In this document: positions 1-8,420 of the stretch, one piece after another
How positions within the stretch are numbered: position 1 is the first letter of the stretch
How the letters are laid out: every line of letters starts with the position of its first letter
NCBI GenBank assembly: GCA_017626095.1
Contig: JAGAJL010000012.1
Coordinates: 124,001 to 188,000 of the forward strand
Source: Lachnospiraceae bacterium
GTDB lineage: Bacteria > Bacillota > Clostridia > Lachnospirales > Lachnospiraceae
DNA length: 64,000 nucleotides
Direction: 5' to 3'
Translations under genes and position numbers: made by a program
The notes under the pieces: model-generated
The model's database searches: none
What the model saw: only the letters and a program-made list of their open reading frames with translations
What the model was told of the DNA's origin: nothing

Positions 1-383
1 CTGTAAAAATTACAGAAGGACGAAGCAGAAATGCCGGTGTAACAGCATTTGTCGGTAGATTGTATACAGAGTGTCTTGGCAGAAGCTATGATGAAGGTGG
101 TCTGAACAACTGGTGTAATATTATTTGTGATAAAAAGTGGAGTGTCAATAAAGTTTCTACAGATGGTTTCTTCTTCTCCGAAGAATTTTTGGAGAAAAAT
201 ACGAGCAATGAAGAATATGTCAGAATCTTGTATGCAACCTTCCTTGGAAGAGAACCTGATAAAACCGGTTACGATATGTGGGTAGGTATTTTAAACAGAG
301 GTGAAAAATCCAGAAAAGAAGTACTGTATGGTTTTTCCAATTCAGACGAGTTTGGTAAAATAAAAGCTTCGTTTGGATTATAA
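1..383 (+). CDS. 3' end of a secreted DUF4214-repeat protein (partial)
   Basis: The reading frame is open from the window edge (first full codon at base 3) to TAA at 381-383, so the 5' end lies outside. The visible part holds two DUF4214-type repeats, starting FVGRLYTECLGRSYDEGGLNNW and YVRILYATFLGREPDKTGYDMW, each followed by a GFxxSxEF motif. It closely resembles the repeats of the proteins at 14017 and 62757, including the linker that begins with VKITEGR. By analogy it is probably the C-terminal surface-attachment part of an exported protein; its front domain cannot be seen. A hairpin with a T-rich tail follows 23 bases later, so the gene probably ends a transcript. DUF4214 has no settled function. 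Confidence 0.85.
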   Translation, partial: VKITEGRSRNAGVTAFVGRLYTECLGRSYDEGGLNNWCNIICDKKWSVNKVSTDGFFFSEEFLEKNTSNEEYVRILYATFLGREPDKTGYDMWVGILNRGEKSRKEVLYGFSNSDEFGKIKASFGL

Positions 384-405
384 AATTGAATCATGTGACA
401 GTGTT

Positions 406-446
406 AATCCATCCTTTGCAATATGCAGAGGATGGATTATTATTTT
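406..446 (+). terminator. Rho-independent terminator after the first DUF4214 gene
   Basis: Perfect 10-bp inverted repeat AATCCATCCT (406-415) and AGGATGGATT (429-438) with a 13-base loop, followed by the T-rich run ATTATTTTT. It starts 23 bases after the stop codon of the partial DUF4214 gene. Confidence 0.75.
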
Positions 447-456
447 TCTGGCCTGC

Positions 457-537
457 GACAATTCAACCTTATCCTACATTGCGACAATCCAAACTTGTCC
501 CACAATTGACAATTCCTTTCACCTGGCAATCGACAAT
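457..537 (+). repeat. Four degenerate GACAAT repeats at 24-26 base spacing
   Basis: GACAAT occurs at 457, 483, 508 and 532, usually as CGACAATTCC or CGACAATCC. The spacing steps are 26, 25 and 24 bases. The stretch has no convincing gene, although two short overlapping ORFs cross it. It lies between the terminator at 406 and the candidate promoter at 572, so it could be a binding array or simply a decayed tandem repeat. Confidence 0.5.
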
Positions 538-571
538 TCCCTGCTTCCAGCCACTACACGCCCCGCAATCG

Positions 572-600
572 TTGCATATTACTTGAAAAAATGGTAAAAT
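572..600 (+). promoter_or_regulatory. Candidate sigma-A promoter for the first glycan gene cluster
   Basis: TTGCAT (572-577), a 17-base spacer, and TAAAAT (595-600), 43 bases before the ATG at 643. The -10 box is close to consensus but the -35 is weak. Its place between a terminator and the first gene of a co-directional run supports it. Confidence 0.45.
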
Positions 601-642
601 CTATTTAATTATGCATAGAAATAAAAGTAGTAGGAAATTCAA

Positions 643-2001
643 ATGAGAGAACAATATAAACATTTATTAAATTTTTGTGCTAACTTTGTGATGCTGGCTT
701 TTCAGGGGGCTCTTTTTGCATTTATCTGGTACAGATATTATGCAACAGGAGGGTATTTATTTTATCGAAGAGGTCATTGGGCTGCCATTGGTATATATAT
801 GCTAATCGTTTTCTTTTTTACCAGGACATTCAACGGCTACAAGATAGGATATCTTCGGATTATGGATATCTGCCTTTCGCATATTCTGGCGATTTTGTTA
901 GGCGGCTTTGTTGGATATGTGGAAGTGTGTCTGATTAAAAGAGATTATGTGAGTCCGATTCCGATTTTGGTAATAAGTGTCATTGAGATTATTTTTGCCA
1001 TGTTTTGGGTTTATCAGGTTCGCCATCTTTATACTATTTTGTATCCGCCAAGGGATGTAATTTTTATCTACGGTGAATACGAACCGACAGATCTGATTCA
1101 AAAGTTTGGAAGCAGAGAAGACAAATACCACATTTGTGAAACCATCAGCTACAAGACTGATGAGGACAAGCTTTATGCGGAAATTGAACAATATCAGGCA
1201 GTTATGCTTTGCGATTTGCCTGCGGCTGAACGAAATAAAATATTGAAGTACTGTTATCGTAATAATATCCGGGTTTATGTGACACCAAAGATATCGGATA
1301 TTATTATGAATGGTGCAGATAATATTTTCCTGTTTGATACTCCTCTTTTGCTTTGCCGTAATCGGGGACTTTCCATCGAACAGCGCTTTTTAAAGCGTGT
1401 CATGGATATTATCATTTCACTTCTGGGAACGATTATTGCATCGCCATTTATGTTAATAATTGCAATTGCAATCAAACTATATGATGGCGGTCCCGTTTTA
1501 TATAAGCAGGAGCGTATTACCAGAGATGGCAAACCCTTTATGATTTACAAGTTTCGCAGTATGAGTACAGATTCAGAAGTCAAGGGCGCAAGACTTGCCA
1601 TGAAAAATGATAAGCGCGTTACACCGGTAGGAAAGATTATCCGCAACATTCATTTTGATGAGCTTCCTCAGCTTTTCAATATTTTAAAAGGTGAGATGTC
1701 AGTTGTTGGTCCTAGACCGGAACGCAAGGTAATTATGGATGAATATCAAAAAGAGCTGCCGGAATTTGATTTTCGAACCAAAGTCAAGGCCGGACTCACA
1801 GGATATGCACAGGTGTTTGGCAAATACAATACATCTCCATATGACAAGCTAAAGTTTGACATGCAGTATATTGAGAATTATTCGCTGGGATTAGATATTA
1901 AAATATTGATTTTGACTTTTAAGATTCTATTTCAGAAAGAAAATACAGAAGGTGTTGATGAAAGTCAGACGACAGCATTAAAAAACAATAATGAAAAGTA
2001 A
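643..2001 (+). CDS. Undecaprenyl-phosphate sugar-1-phosphate transferase (WcaJ/WbaP type)
   Basis: A 452-residue priming enzyme that would load the first sugar phosphate onto undecaprenyl phosphate at the inner face of the membrane. Residues 1-135 hold several hydrophobic helices. A soluble middle region follows, and from about residue 250 comes the bacterial sugar-transferase domain with its membrane helix (MDIIISLLG), the KFRSM motif (303-307), the DELPQ acidic pair (D339, E340) and GPRPE. The overall plan matches the long polyisoprenyl-phosphate hexose-1-phosphate transferases. It is the first gene of the glycosyltransferase run after the candidate promoter. A second enzyme of the same superfamily is at 53782. 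The sugar it transfers cannot be read from sequence. Confidence 0.92.
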   Translation: MREQYKHLLNFCANFVMLAFQGALFAFIWYRYYATGGYLFYRRGHWAAIGIYMLIVFFFTRTFNGYKIGYLRIMDICLSHILAILLGGFVGYVEVCLIKRDYVSPIPILVISVIEIIFAMFWVYQVRHLYTILYPPRDVIFIYGEYEPTDLIQKFGSREDKYHICETISYKTDEDKLYAEIEQYQAVMLCDLPAAERNKILKYCYRNNIRVYVTPKISDIIMNGADNIFLFDTPLLLCRNRGLSIEQRFLKRVMDIIISLLGTIIASPFMLIIAIAIKLYDGGPVLYKQERITRDGKPFMIYKFRSMSTDSEVKGARLAMKNDKRVTPVGKIIRNIHFDELPQLFNILKGEMSVVGPRPERKVIMDEYQKELPEFDFRTKVKAGLTGYAQVFGKYNTSPYDKLKFDMQYIENYSLGLDIKILILTFKILFQKENTEGVDESQTTALKNNNEK

Positions 2002-2060
2002 TGATGATAAGCATTAATGAAGAATATTGATGAAAAACATTAGCAGATGGGATATAGACC

Positions 2061-2819
2061 ATGATGAAAGAAATGGTAACGGTAATTATACCGGTATATA
2101 ATGCAGAGAAATATCTGGAACGAACGATTAAAAGTGTTTTGGCACAGACATATACCCGGTGGGAACTATTATTGGTAGATGATTGTTCAACAGATCACAG
2201 CAAAGAAATCATGCAAAGGTATACAGAGGAATATCACAATATCAGATGTTTTTATTGCGAGAAAAATGCGGGACCATCTCAAGCACGCAATTTGGGTATC
2301 GATAATGCACAGGGACAGTATATTGCATTTGTTGATTCGGATGATATATGGGTGCCGGAGAAATTGGAAAAACAAATAGCATTTCTTAAGAATAAAAATT
2401 GTGCTTTTACCTTTACATCATATGAATTTGCAGATGAAAACGCCATAAAAACGGGGATTGTGGCTCATGCGCCATCTGAGGTGTGTTACAAGGATTTGTT
2501 GAAAAGTTCCACAATTGCACCCAGCACCACCTTATTTGACAGAGAAAAGATAGAGGATCATCTGATTAAAATGCCACTTGGAGTATCCAGAGAAGATGCG
2601 GCGACTTGGATGAAGATTACCCGAAACGGATACAAAGCATACGGATTGGACGAAATTCTTACGATTTACTGCCGCCATAAGGGCGCTTATTCCGGTAACA
2701 AGATAAAAGCGATTATAGGAAAATGGCAGCTATATCATGACGTTGAACATTTTTCTGTATTAAAAAGCGCCTATTATGTGGTGGTGAATACCTGGGCTGC
2801 AGTGGTACGTCGTTTATAA
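2061..2819 (+). CDS. GT2-family glycosyltransferase
   Basis: A 252-residue cytoplasmic GT-A-fold enzyme. It opens with the standard GT2 start VTVIIPVYNAEKYLERTI, then VDDCSTD, NAGPSQARN and the metal/nucleotide-binding DSDD. The C-terminal part is short, and the last residues are hydrophobic and basic, which suggests peripheral membrane contact. There is a tandem ATG at 2061 and 2064; no strong ribosome site distinguishes them. It sits 59 bases after the priming transferase in a spacer that holds repeated GATGAA and CATTA words. It probably adds the second or a later sugar to the lipid-linked unit; donor and acceptor are unknown. Confidence 0.9.
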   Translation: MMKEMVTVIIPVYNAEKYLERTIKSVLAQTYTRWELLLVDDCSTDHSKEIMQRYTEEYHNIRCFYCEKNAGPSQARNLGIDNAQGQYIAFVDSDDIWVPEKLEKQIAFLKNKNCAFTFTSYEFADENAIKTGIVAHAPSEVCYKDLLKSSTIAPSTTLFDREKIEDHLIKMPLGVSREDAATWMKITRNGYKAYGLDEILTIYCRHKGAYSGNKIKAIIGKWQLYHDVEHFSVLKSAYYVVVNTWAAVVRRL

Positions 2820-2912
2820 AACAAAGAACCGACAATATTAATCAATAATTGAGCGAAATAAAAGAAATATTGACTATATTTATGAAATATAAAGCCAAAA
2901 CCGGAGAATGAT

Positions 2913-4115
2913 ATGAGACTAATGGTAGATGTCCGTACCATGGCAAGCCAGCCAAGTGGAGTGGGCATGTATGTGTATAATTTCATCAAAGAAGTACAGA
3001 AATGTTCCGATGTAGAACTCATCCTGATTTCCGATGTAGATGAAAGCTGTCAAATGCAGGAAATGAAACGCTCTGATGCGCGGATCATATTGTATGGAAA
3101 GCGTATATTCCGTAGCAAGGAAGTGTTTCGGTATTTTTCTTTTGTAAAAAAAGAAGTTTTAAGAGAGCAACCGGATTTGTTTTGGGAACCCAACAATCTT
3201 CTGCCGACGAATTTAAAAGGATTTAAAGGTAAGGTTATGCTAACTTTGCACGATGTCTTTCCCATTACGCATGCAAAGTATTTTAACCGCCTGTATCCGT
3301 TATATTTCCGCATTTTTTTGAAGTATTCCATCAGAAACAGTGATGTTTTGCTTTTTAACTCCGAGGAAACTCGAAAGAATGTTGAAAAATATGTGCCACT
3401 CGCAAAGGAAAAAGAAACATTTTTAACTTATGTTATTGTTCCTGATGGAACCACAGAAACTGTAAAAGACGATAAAACAGCTGATATTGTAGTAGATGAT
3501 AAAACGACAAATACTGCATCAGACAATAAAACGACAGATACTCTATCAGATAGTAAAATAGCAGAAAATAACGATTACTTTTTCTATATTGGTAATCTGG
3601 AAGGTAGAAAAGGCGTTGACCGGTTGTTAAAAGCCTATCAGCAATATTTTCTGCAAGGTGGAAAGAGAAAACTATATTTGGCCGGCGGAATTAAGGATGA
3701 CTATATCAGAGACTTAATTGTGCAAGTACAAAAAACAGTTGGGACCAATCTGATTTCGCTTGGTTATGTCGAGCAAGAGAAAAAAAAGCGTCTGATAAGG
3801 CAGGGAGGATGTTTTTTATTTCCTTCCAGAGCTGAGGGGTTTGGAATACCATTAATTGAGGTCATGCAGTTCAAAGTGCCGATTATCGCCAGTGATATGA
3901 GTATTTTTCGGGAGATTATCGGAGATTGTATCTATTATTATCAACAAGGCGCCGATGAAAAGGAAGAAATTGCAAATCTTGCAAAAGCTCTACAGCTTTT
4001 TGATAAAGGATGTATCAGGATTGATGAGCAACGCTATGAAAATGTGGTCGAAAAGTATTCGCCCGAAGTGCTTGGCAAAGCATTTATTCAATTTTTGAAT
4101 GTTTTCAATGAATGA
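2913..4115 (+). CDS. GT4-family glycosyltransferase with a repeat-filled linker
   Basis: A 400-residue GT-B-fold enzyme. The N-terminal domain starts MRLMVDVRTM with the glycine-rich SGVGMY loop; the C-terminal donor domain has YIGNLEGRKGVDRLL and the EGFGIPLIE (EX7E) motif. A GGAG ribosome site lies just before the ATG. Between the two domains (residues 178-221) is an unusual run of nine-residue repeats rich in Asp, Lys and Thr, where related enzymes have only a short linker. The catalytic motifs on both sides are intact, so the protein is probably still active. It belongs to the polysaccharide run between 643 and 9602. Confidence 0.9.
   Translation: MRLMVDVRTMASQPSGVGMYVYNFIKEVQKCSDVELILISDVDESCQMQEMKRSDARIILYGKRIFRSKEVFRYFSFVKKEVLREQPDLFWEPNNLLPTNLKGFKGKVMLTLHDVFPITHAKYFNRLYPLYFRIFLKYSIRNSDVLLFNSEETRKNVEKYVPLAKEKETFLTYVIVPDGTTETVKDDKTADIVVDDKTTNTASDNKTTDTLSDSKIAENNDYFFYIGNLEGRKGVDRLLKAYQQYFLQGGKRKLYLAGGIKDDYIRDLIVQVQKTVGTNLISLGYVEQEKKKRLIRQGGCFLFPSRAEGFGIPLIEVMQFKVPIIASDMSIFREIIGDCIYYYQQGADEKEEIANLAKALQLFDKGCIRIDEQRYENVVEKYSPEVLGKAFIQFLNVFNE
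3444..3575 (+). repeat. 27-bp tandem repeat inside a glycosyltransferase gene
   Basis: Four full 27-base units and a final 24-base unit, in frame, encode DGTTETVKD, DKTADIVVD, DKTTNTASD, NKTTDTLSD and SKIAENND. The copies differ by several bases, so this is not a very recent expansion. The length is a multiple of three, so unit gain or loss would keep the enzyme in frame. Confidence 0.8.
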
Positions 4116-4248
4116 TAAATAATGACCGAAAGAAATAAAAATGAGCAAACAGCAGATAAATGAAAGAACGAATATCAGAGCAAATAAAAGAGCTGATAAA
4201 ATACAAAAAAATGTAAACAAATAAAATATTAATTGTTAGGAGAAAACC

Positions 4249-5508
4249 ATGTCAGGAATGGTTTTTTGGCTGTCGGAGAAGTTGAGACCGGTTTTATTAA
4301 AAGTCTTCCCACAGACATTTTTGAAAAAAATAAAAAACAGGCTGGTAACCCGAAAAGCTGCACAGCTGAAAAAAGAAGGAATACAGCCATTTGATCAGGA
4401 TGCTTATGAGAAAGGCATCAATCTTGTTGGAGGAATCCGGACACAAAACGGACTGGGACAGAGCTGCCGGCTTGTGGCAGACATATTGGAACATACGGGA
4501 TGGGATTATACCATTTATGATTTTAGTGCCATCAAAAATATTCATAGAAATGATCACAGTTATGATGCAAAGGTTTCTAACACCTTGCCATACGGTATTA
4601 ATCTTTTGCATCTCAATCCATTTGAACTTCAGATGGCCCATCTGGAATTGGGAAATGAATTGTTAAATGGTCATTACAATATTGGGTATTGGTTGTACGA
4701 AATTGAAAAAATTCCGAACGACTGGATTCCCGGAATAGATCTTGTAGATGAAATATGGACACCTTCGGAATATATCAGTAACTGTTTTCGCAAGCTGACT
4801 GATAAACCGGTTTATACCAAAACTTATTGTGTGACAGCTCCGATTGACAAAACATATGACAGAGAATATTTTGGATTGCCAAGGAATCAGTTTTTGTACT
4901 TAATTATGTATGATTCCAACAGTACTTCTTCGCGAAAAAATCCGATGGGGGCCATAAAGGCTTTTAAAAAGGCGTATCCAAGTGAAGAAGAAAAAATCGG
5001 TCTGGTTATTAAGATCAACAATGGATCCAAAGAAGATGTTGCTTATCTAAAGCATGAGCTCAAAGGCTATGACAACATTCATTTTATTACCCGTATCATG
5101 GACAAGATAGAGGTCAATAGTCTGATTGCAGATGTTGATGTATTTGTATCTTTGCATAGGGCAGAAGGGTTTGGTCTGGTTATGGCGGAGGCAATGTTAA
5201 ATCAAACTGCCTGTGTTGCGACGAATTATTCCTCAAACACCGAATTTATGGATTCTGAATCTGCTTGCATGGTAGATTATCAACTGGTTGATCTGACAGG
5301 AGATACCGGTTTTTATCCCAAAGGAAGTAAATGGGCCGAGCCGGACTATGAACAGGCTGCCATGTATATGAGAAAACTATATGAAGATCCGGATTATTAC
5401 GATCAAATCGTTAAAAATGGTAAAGAAAAGATAGAGTATAAGATGCAGATGCAAAAGGTAAGTGCGGATTTTACTGACAGATTGGAGAGTATTTATGCAG
5501 CAGATTGA
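4249..5508 (+). CDS. GT4-family glycosyltransferase
   Basis: A 419-residue enzyme with a clear AGGAG site before ATG 4249. The first 50 residues are basic and partly hydrophobic (KLRPVLLKVFPQTFLKKIKNRL), suggesting membrane association. The body has the glycine-rich acceptor-side loop GGIRTQNGLGQSC, and the donor domain carries the EGFGLVMAE (EX7E) motif of GT4 retaining transferases. Its last 14 bases overlap the start of the small coiled-coil gene at 5495, so the two are probably translationally coupled. The spacer before it (4116-4248) is A-rich and repetitive, with no gene. Confidence 0.9.
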   Translation: MSGMVFWLSEKLRPVLLKVFPQTFLKKIKNRLVTRKAAQLKKEGIQPFDQDAYEKGINLVGGIRTQNGLGQSCRLVADILEHTGWDYTIYDFSAIKNIHRNDHSYDAKVSNTLPYGINLLHLNPFELQMAHLELGNELLNGHYNIGYWLYEIEKIPNDWIPGIDLVDEIWTPSEYISNCFRKLTDKPVYTKTYCVTAPIDKTYDREYFGLPRNQFLYLIMYDSNSTSSRKNPMGAIKAFKKAYPSEEEKIGLVIKINNGSKEDVAYLKHELKGYDNIHFITRIMDKIEVNSLIADVDVFVSLHRAEGFGLVMAEAMLNQTACVATNYSSNTEFMDSESACMVDYQLVDLTGDTGFYPKGSKWAEPDYEQAAMYMRKLYEDPDYYDQIVKNGKEKIEYKMQMQKVSADFTDRLESIYAAD

Positions 5509-5914
5509 TGTTGAACAGATTATGAGTGAAATCAGAGAAGAAATAAAAGAAAAGGGAATTTGTGAGGAGCCCATTCCGTTTCGGGATCCCTATGAAGAGG
5601 AATTGCCCTTTTCCATTCCGCAGCAATTCAGTAAAGAAGAATTATACAACGAGACAATTAATGCTATGGCATTGTATGATACTGCGATTCAGCCGATTAC
5701 GCAGGCGTCCGGTATTAAAGGACTGATCAAAAGAATACTCAATAAAATGGCGTTCTATTCCATGAATACACATATGATCAGTCAAAATACATTTAATATA
5801 GCGGTTGTCAATGCATTGCTGGAAGTCAATGCGTTAGCAGATGAAAACCGGAAGCTTGCCCAAAAAGTCGAAGAATTACAGGACGAAATAGAAATGCTAA
5901 AAAAGAAAATGTGA
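5495..5914 (+). CDS. Small helical coiled-coil protein paired with a GT4
   Basis: 139 residues. I start it at ATG 5495 because GGAGAG lies 5 bases upstream and because its paralogue at 18685 also starts with MQ-I. The N-terminus (MQQIDVEQIMSEIREEIKEKG) is a charged helix. A middle basic amphipathic segment, GIKGLIKRILNKMAF, matches GVKGLIRKLI in the paralogue, and the last 40 residues are a heptad-rich coiled coil (ENRKLAQKVEELQDEIEMLKKKM). Similar segments occur as N-terminal extensions on methyltransferases and glycosyltransferases of surface-glycan loci (family knowledge, recalled). It has no visible catalytic motif. A scaffold or membrane tether for the GT4 at 6028 is the simplest guess. 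Confidence 0.8.
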   Translation: MQQIDVEQIMSEIREEIKEKGICEEPIPFRDPYEEELPFSIPQQFSKEELYNETINAMALYDTAIQPITQASGIKGLIKRILNKMAFYSMNTHMISQNTFNIAVVNALLEVNALADENRKLAQKVEELQDEIEMLKKKM

Positions 5915-6027
5915 AAATAGAAAGACAGAAATAAAAAACGGAAACAGAAATACTGAAACAAAATCAGAAAAACAGAAACAGAACAACAAAAACAACAACA
6001 AAACAATCATAAAGCAGGACAGATAAC

Positions 6028-7110
6028 GTGAAAAGAAGAATAATCAGTATGCTGGCTGTGCTCTCGAAAGGAGATGCTGTCAGTAATGATGCGGTAGCAA
6101 TTCACAGACTATTAGAAGATGCCGGATATGAAACTGTTTTTTGCTCAGAGCGGGCTTATTATGAACCGACAGGGATAAAAGTCGTATCGGCCGCAGACCT
6201 AAGTTTTATATGTGAGAGCGATGTGGTTCTTTACCATCTTTCAACCGGTACGGATTTGAATTATCGTTTTGGCAGATTGAAATGCAAAAAAATAATCCGA
6301 TATCATAATATTACGCCACCCTTTTATTTTCAAAATTATACAACGTTAAAAGTGGCCAGTTCCATGGATGGATTATATGGTGCAAAATTTCTGGCAGATA
6401 AAGCTGACTACTGTATTTGTGTTTCGGATTACAATCGTCAGGATTTAGTCAGAATGAATTACCGGTGTCCGATGGATGTGATGCCGATTTTAATTGCATT
6501 TGATGACTATCAAAAGAAACCGGATGAAAAGGTTTTAAATGATATGAAAAATACGACAGATATCATTTTTACAGGGAGAATTGCACCCAATAAGCGTCAT
6601 GAAGATGTGATACAGGCATTTTATTACTATCAGAAATATTACAATGCAGATGCAAGATTGCATCTTGTTGGTAATCCGCTCGGAATGGAGCCATATTATC
6701 AAAAGTTGTTGGAATATGTAAAAAGGCTTGGGGTGAAAAACGTCCATTTCACAGGACATATTCCTTTTACGGAGATGTTGGCATACTATGCGGGAGCAAA
6801 TCTTTTGTTATGTATGAGTGACCATGAAGGATTTTGCGTTCCTTTGGTGGAAGCAATGTATTTTTCTGTTCCTATCTTAGCCAAGGATGCGGCGGCAGTT
6901 GGGGAGACGCTTGGCGGAAGCGGTATCTTATTAAAAGATAATAATCCATTAGAGGCAGCTGCGCTTATGAATCGTGTTTTGCAAGATGATAGTCTGAGAA
7001 ATACAATTATTCAAGAACAGCATGCGCGCCTGTCGGACTTTTCATCACAAAAGGTTCAAAAGCAGTGTCTGGAATTAATGGAAAAATTTCTCAGTCAACA
7101 AAAGCTGTAA
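6028..7110 (+). CDS. GT4-family glycosyltransferase (GDAVxND subfamily, copy 1)
   Basis: A 360-residue GT-B enzyme with a GTG start at 6028, supported because the paralogues at 15572 and 19134 begin at the same position relative to the KGDAVSND motif. Conserved blocks shared by all three copies are YHLSTGTDLNYRFGRLKCK, YHNITPP, the donor-side FTGRIAPNKRHEDVI, and DHEGFCVPLVEAM with the EX7E acids. It follows the small coiled-coil protein after a 113-base, T-poor, A-rich spacer of GAAACAGAAA-like words. It probably adds a sugar during assembly of the polymer handled by the ABC exporter at 16668; the specificity is unknown. Confidence 0.9.
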   Translation: MKRRIISMLAVLSKGDAVSNDAVAIHRLLEDAGYETVFCSERAYYEPTGIKVVSAADLSFICESDVVLYHLSTGTDLNYRFGRLKCKKIIRYHNITPPFYFQNYTTLKVASSMDGLYGAKFLADKADYCICVSDYNRQDLVRMNYRCPMDVMPILIAFDDYQKKPDEKVLNDMKNTTDIIFTGRIAPNKRHEDVIQAFYYYQKYYNADARLHLVGNPLGMEPYYQKLLEYVKRLGVKNVHFTGHIPFTEMLAYYAGANLLLCMSDHEGFCVPLVEAMYFSVPILAKDAAAVGETLGGSGILLKDNNPLEAAALMNRVLQDDSLRNTIIQEQHARLSDFSSQKVQKQCLELMEKFLSQQKL

Positions 7111-7153
7111 TTTATTGTAAAATATTTATTAGAAAAGAAATCAGATACAGATT

Positions 7154-8341
7154 ATGAAAAAAATTGGATTGGTTTGCCCCTGGTATGGAGAAAAAATTAC
7201 CGGAGGTGCAGAGGCAAATTTAAGAGGAATTGCGCACAATATGCAAAAGCGCGGAATAGAAGTTGAAGTGTTGACCACCTGTGTAAAGGATGCCAATTCA
7301 GACTTCAATGCCAATGTGCATCCACAAGGGTGTTCTGTAGAAGCCGGGATAACGGTACGACGTTTTCCATCAGATGTAAGTGATCTGGGTGCTTTTGTCT
7401 ATGTCAATCATAAGCTGTGTGGTGGACAAAAGGTTATCTCCTATGATGAAGAAAAGACTTTTGTAGAACAAAATATCAATAGTAAAGAACTATACAGATA
7501 TATCAGAGAACATGAAAAAGAGTATAGCGCGTTTTTATTTTCGCCCTATTTGTTTGGGACGACTTATTTTGGTGCACAGCAGGTTTTAAAGAAAGCAATA
7601 TTAATTCCGTGTTTTCATGATGAACCCTATGTATATCTGCGCAATTTCAGGAGAGTCTACAGTAAAGTTGCAGGAATGGCTTTTAATGCACAACCGGAGC
7701 AGTGGATTGCAGAGAAACTATATGATTTGCGCAATGTACATACGATGGTAACAGGTTGTGGTCTGGATACAAATCTACAATATGATGCACGGCGCTTTCG
7801 TACGAAATATCAGATAAATGATCCGTTTATTTTATATGCAGGGCGTAAAAATGCAGGAAAGAATGTCGATACACTGTTACATTATTTTTCGATTTATAAG
7901 AGAAAGGATACAAGGAAGCTCAAACTCGTATTGATTGGCGGTGGACAGATTGCCATTCCGCCGGAGATAAAAGATGATGTGATAGATTTGGGATTTGTAC
8001 CAATTCAGGATAAATATGATGCTTATGGGGCGGCAGAGTTATTGTGTCAGCCCAGTAAACATGAGAGTTTTTCGCTGGTCATCATGGAAAGCTGGTTATG
8101 TGACAGACCGGTACTGGTAAGCGGCGATTGTGCGGTGACCAAAAATTTTGCAGTGCAATCAGGCGGCGGACTATATTTTACCAATTATGGTGAGTTTGCG
8201 GGTGCATTGGATTATTATAAAGATCATCCTGATATGTCTGAAAAAATGGCTGCTGCCGGAAAGGCGTATGTAAAAGAAAATTTTGACTGGGACAGAGTGA
8301 TCGAGAAATATGTTACTCTAATTGAGGAAATTTCCGAATAA
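7154..8341 (+). CDS. GT4-family glycosyltransferase (tandem pair, first)
   Basis: 395 residues. It starts MKKIGLVCPWYGEKITGG, the usual GT4 acceptor-domain beginning, and has AGRKNAGKNVDTLL at the start of the donor domain, GFVPIQDKYDAY and PSKHESFSLVIME, which gives the EX7E pair. It is clearly homologous along its length to the next gene: both share GGxExxxxxxA, LTTC(V/A)KD, PCFHDEPYV/PTAHDEPFL and SGGGLYF/SGGGFYY blocks. They probably act in succession on the same polymer (inference). The ribosome site is weak. Confidence 0.9.
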   Translation: MKKIGLVCPWYGEKITGGAEANLRGIAHNMQKRGIEVEVLTTCVKDANSDFNANVHPQGCSVEAGITVRRFPSDVSDLGAFVYVNHKLCGGQKVISYDEEKTFVEQNINSKELYRYIREHEKEYSAFLFSPYLFGTTYFGAQQVLKKAILIPCFHDEPYVYLRNFRRVYSKVAGMAFNAQPEQWIAEKLYDLRNVHTMVTGCGLDTNLQYDARRFRTKYQINDPFILYAGRKNAGKNVDTLLHYFSIYKRKDTRKLKLVLIGGGQIAIPPEIKDDVIDLGFVPIQDKYDAYGAAELLCQPSKHESFSLVIMESWLCDRPVLVSGDCAVTKNFAVQSGGGLYFTNYGEFAGALDYYKDHPDMSEKMAAAGKAYVKENFDWDRVIEKYVTLIEEISE

Positions 8342-8350
8342 TGCATGATG

Positions 8351-8406
8351 GTATTGTTCGCAGTATTGTATTAATAGAGCAAAGTATTGCAAGAAGTATT
8401 GTATTG
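8351..8406 (+). repeat. GTATTG-rich repetitive spacer
   Basis: GTATTG occurs five times (8351, 8363, 8384, 8396, 8401) in a 79-base spacer between two glycosyltransferase genes. It looks like a slippage-generated filler rather than a known element. Confidence 0.55.
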
Positions 8407-8420
8407 AAAGAAGAAGTTAT

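Noticed and set aside
457-540. GACAAT repeats as a CRISPR array
   Set aside because: The repeated core is six to ten bases, degenerate, with no 25-35 base repeat and no cas genes.
373-597. Short overlapping + ORFs after the first DUF4214 gene
   Set aside because: They cross a terminator and a degenerate repeat, lack ribosome sites, and encode no recognisable motif.
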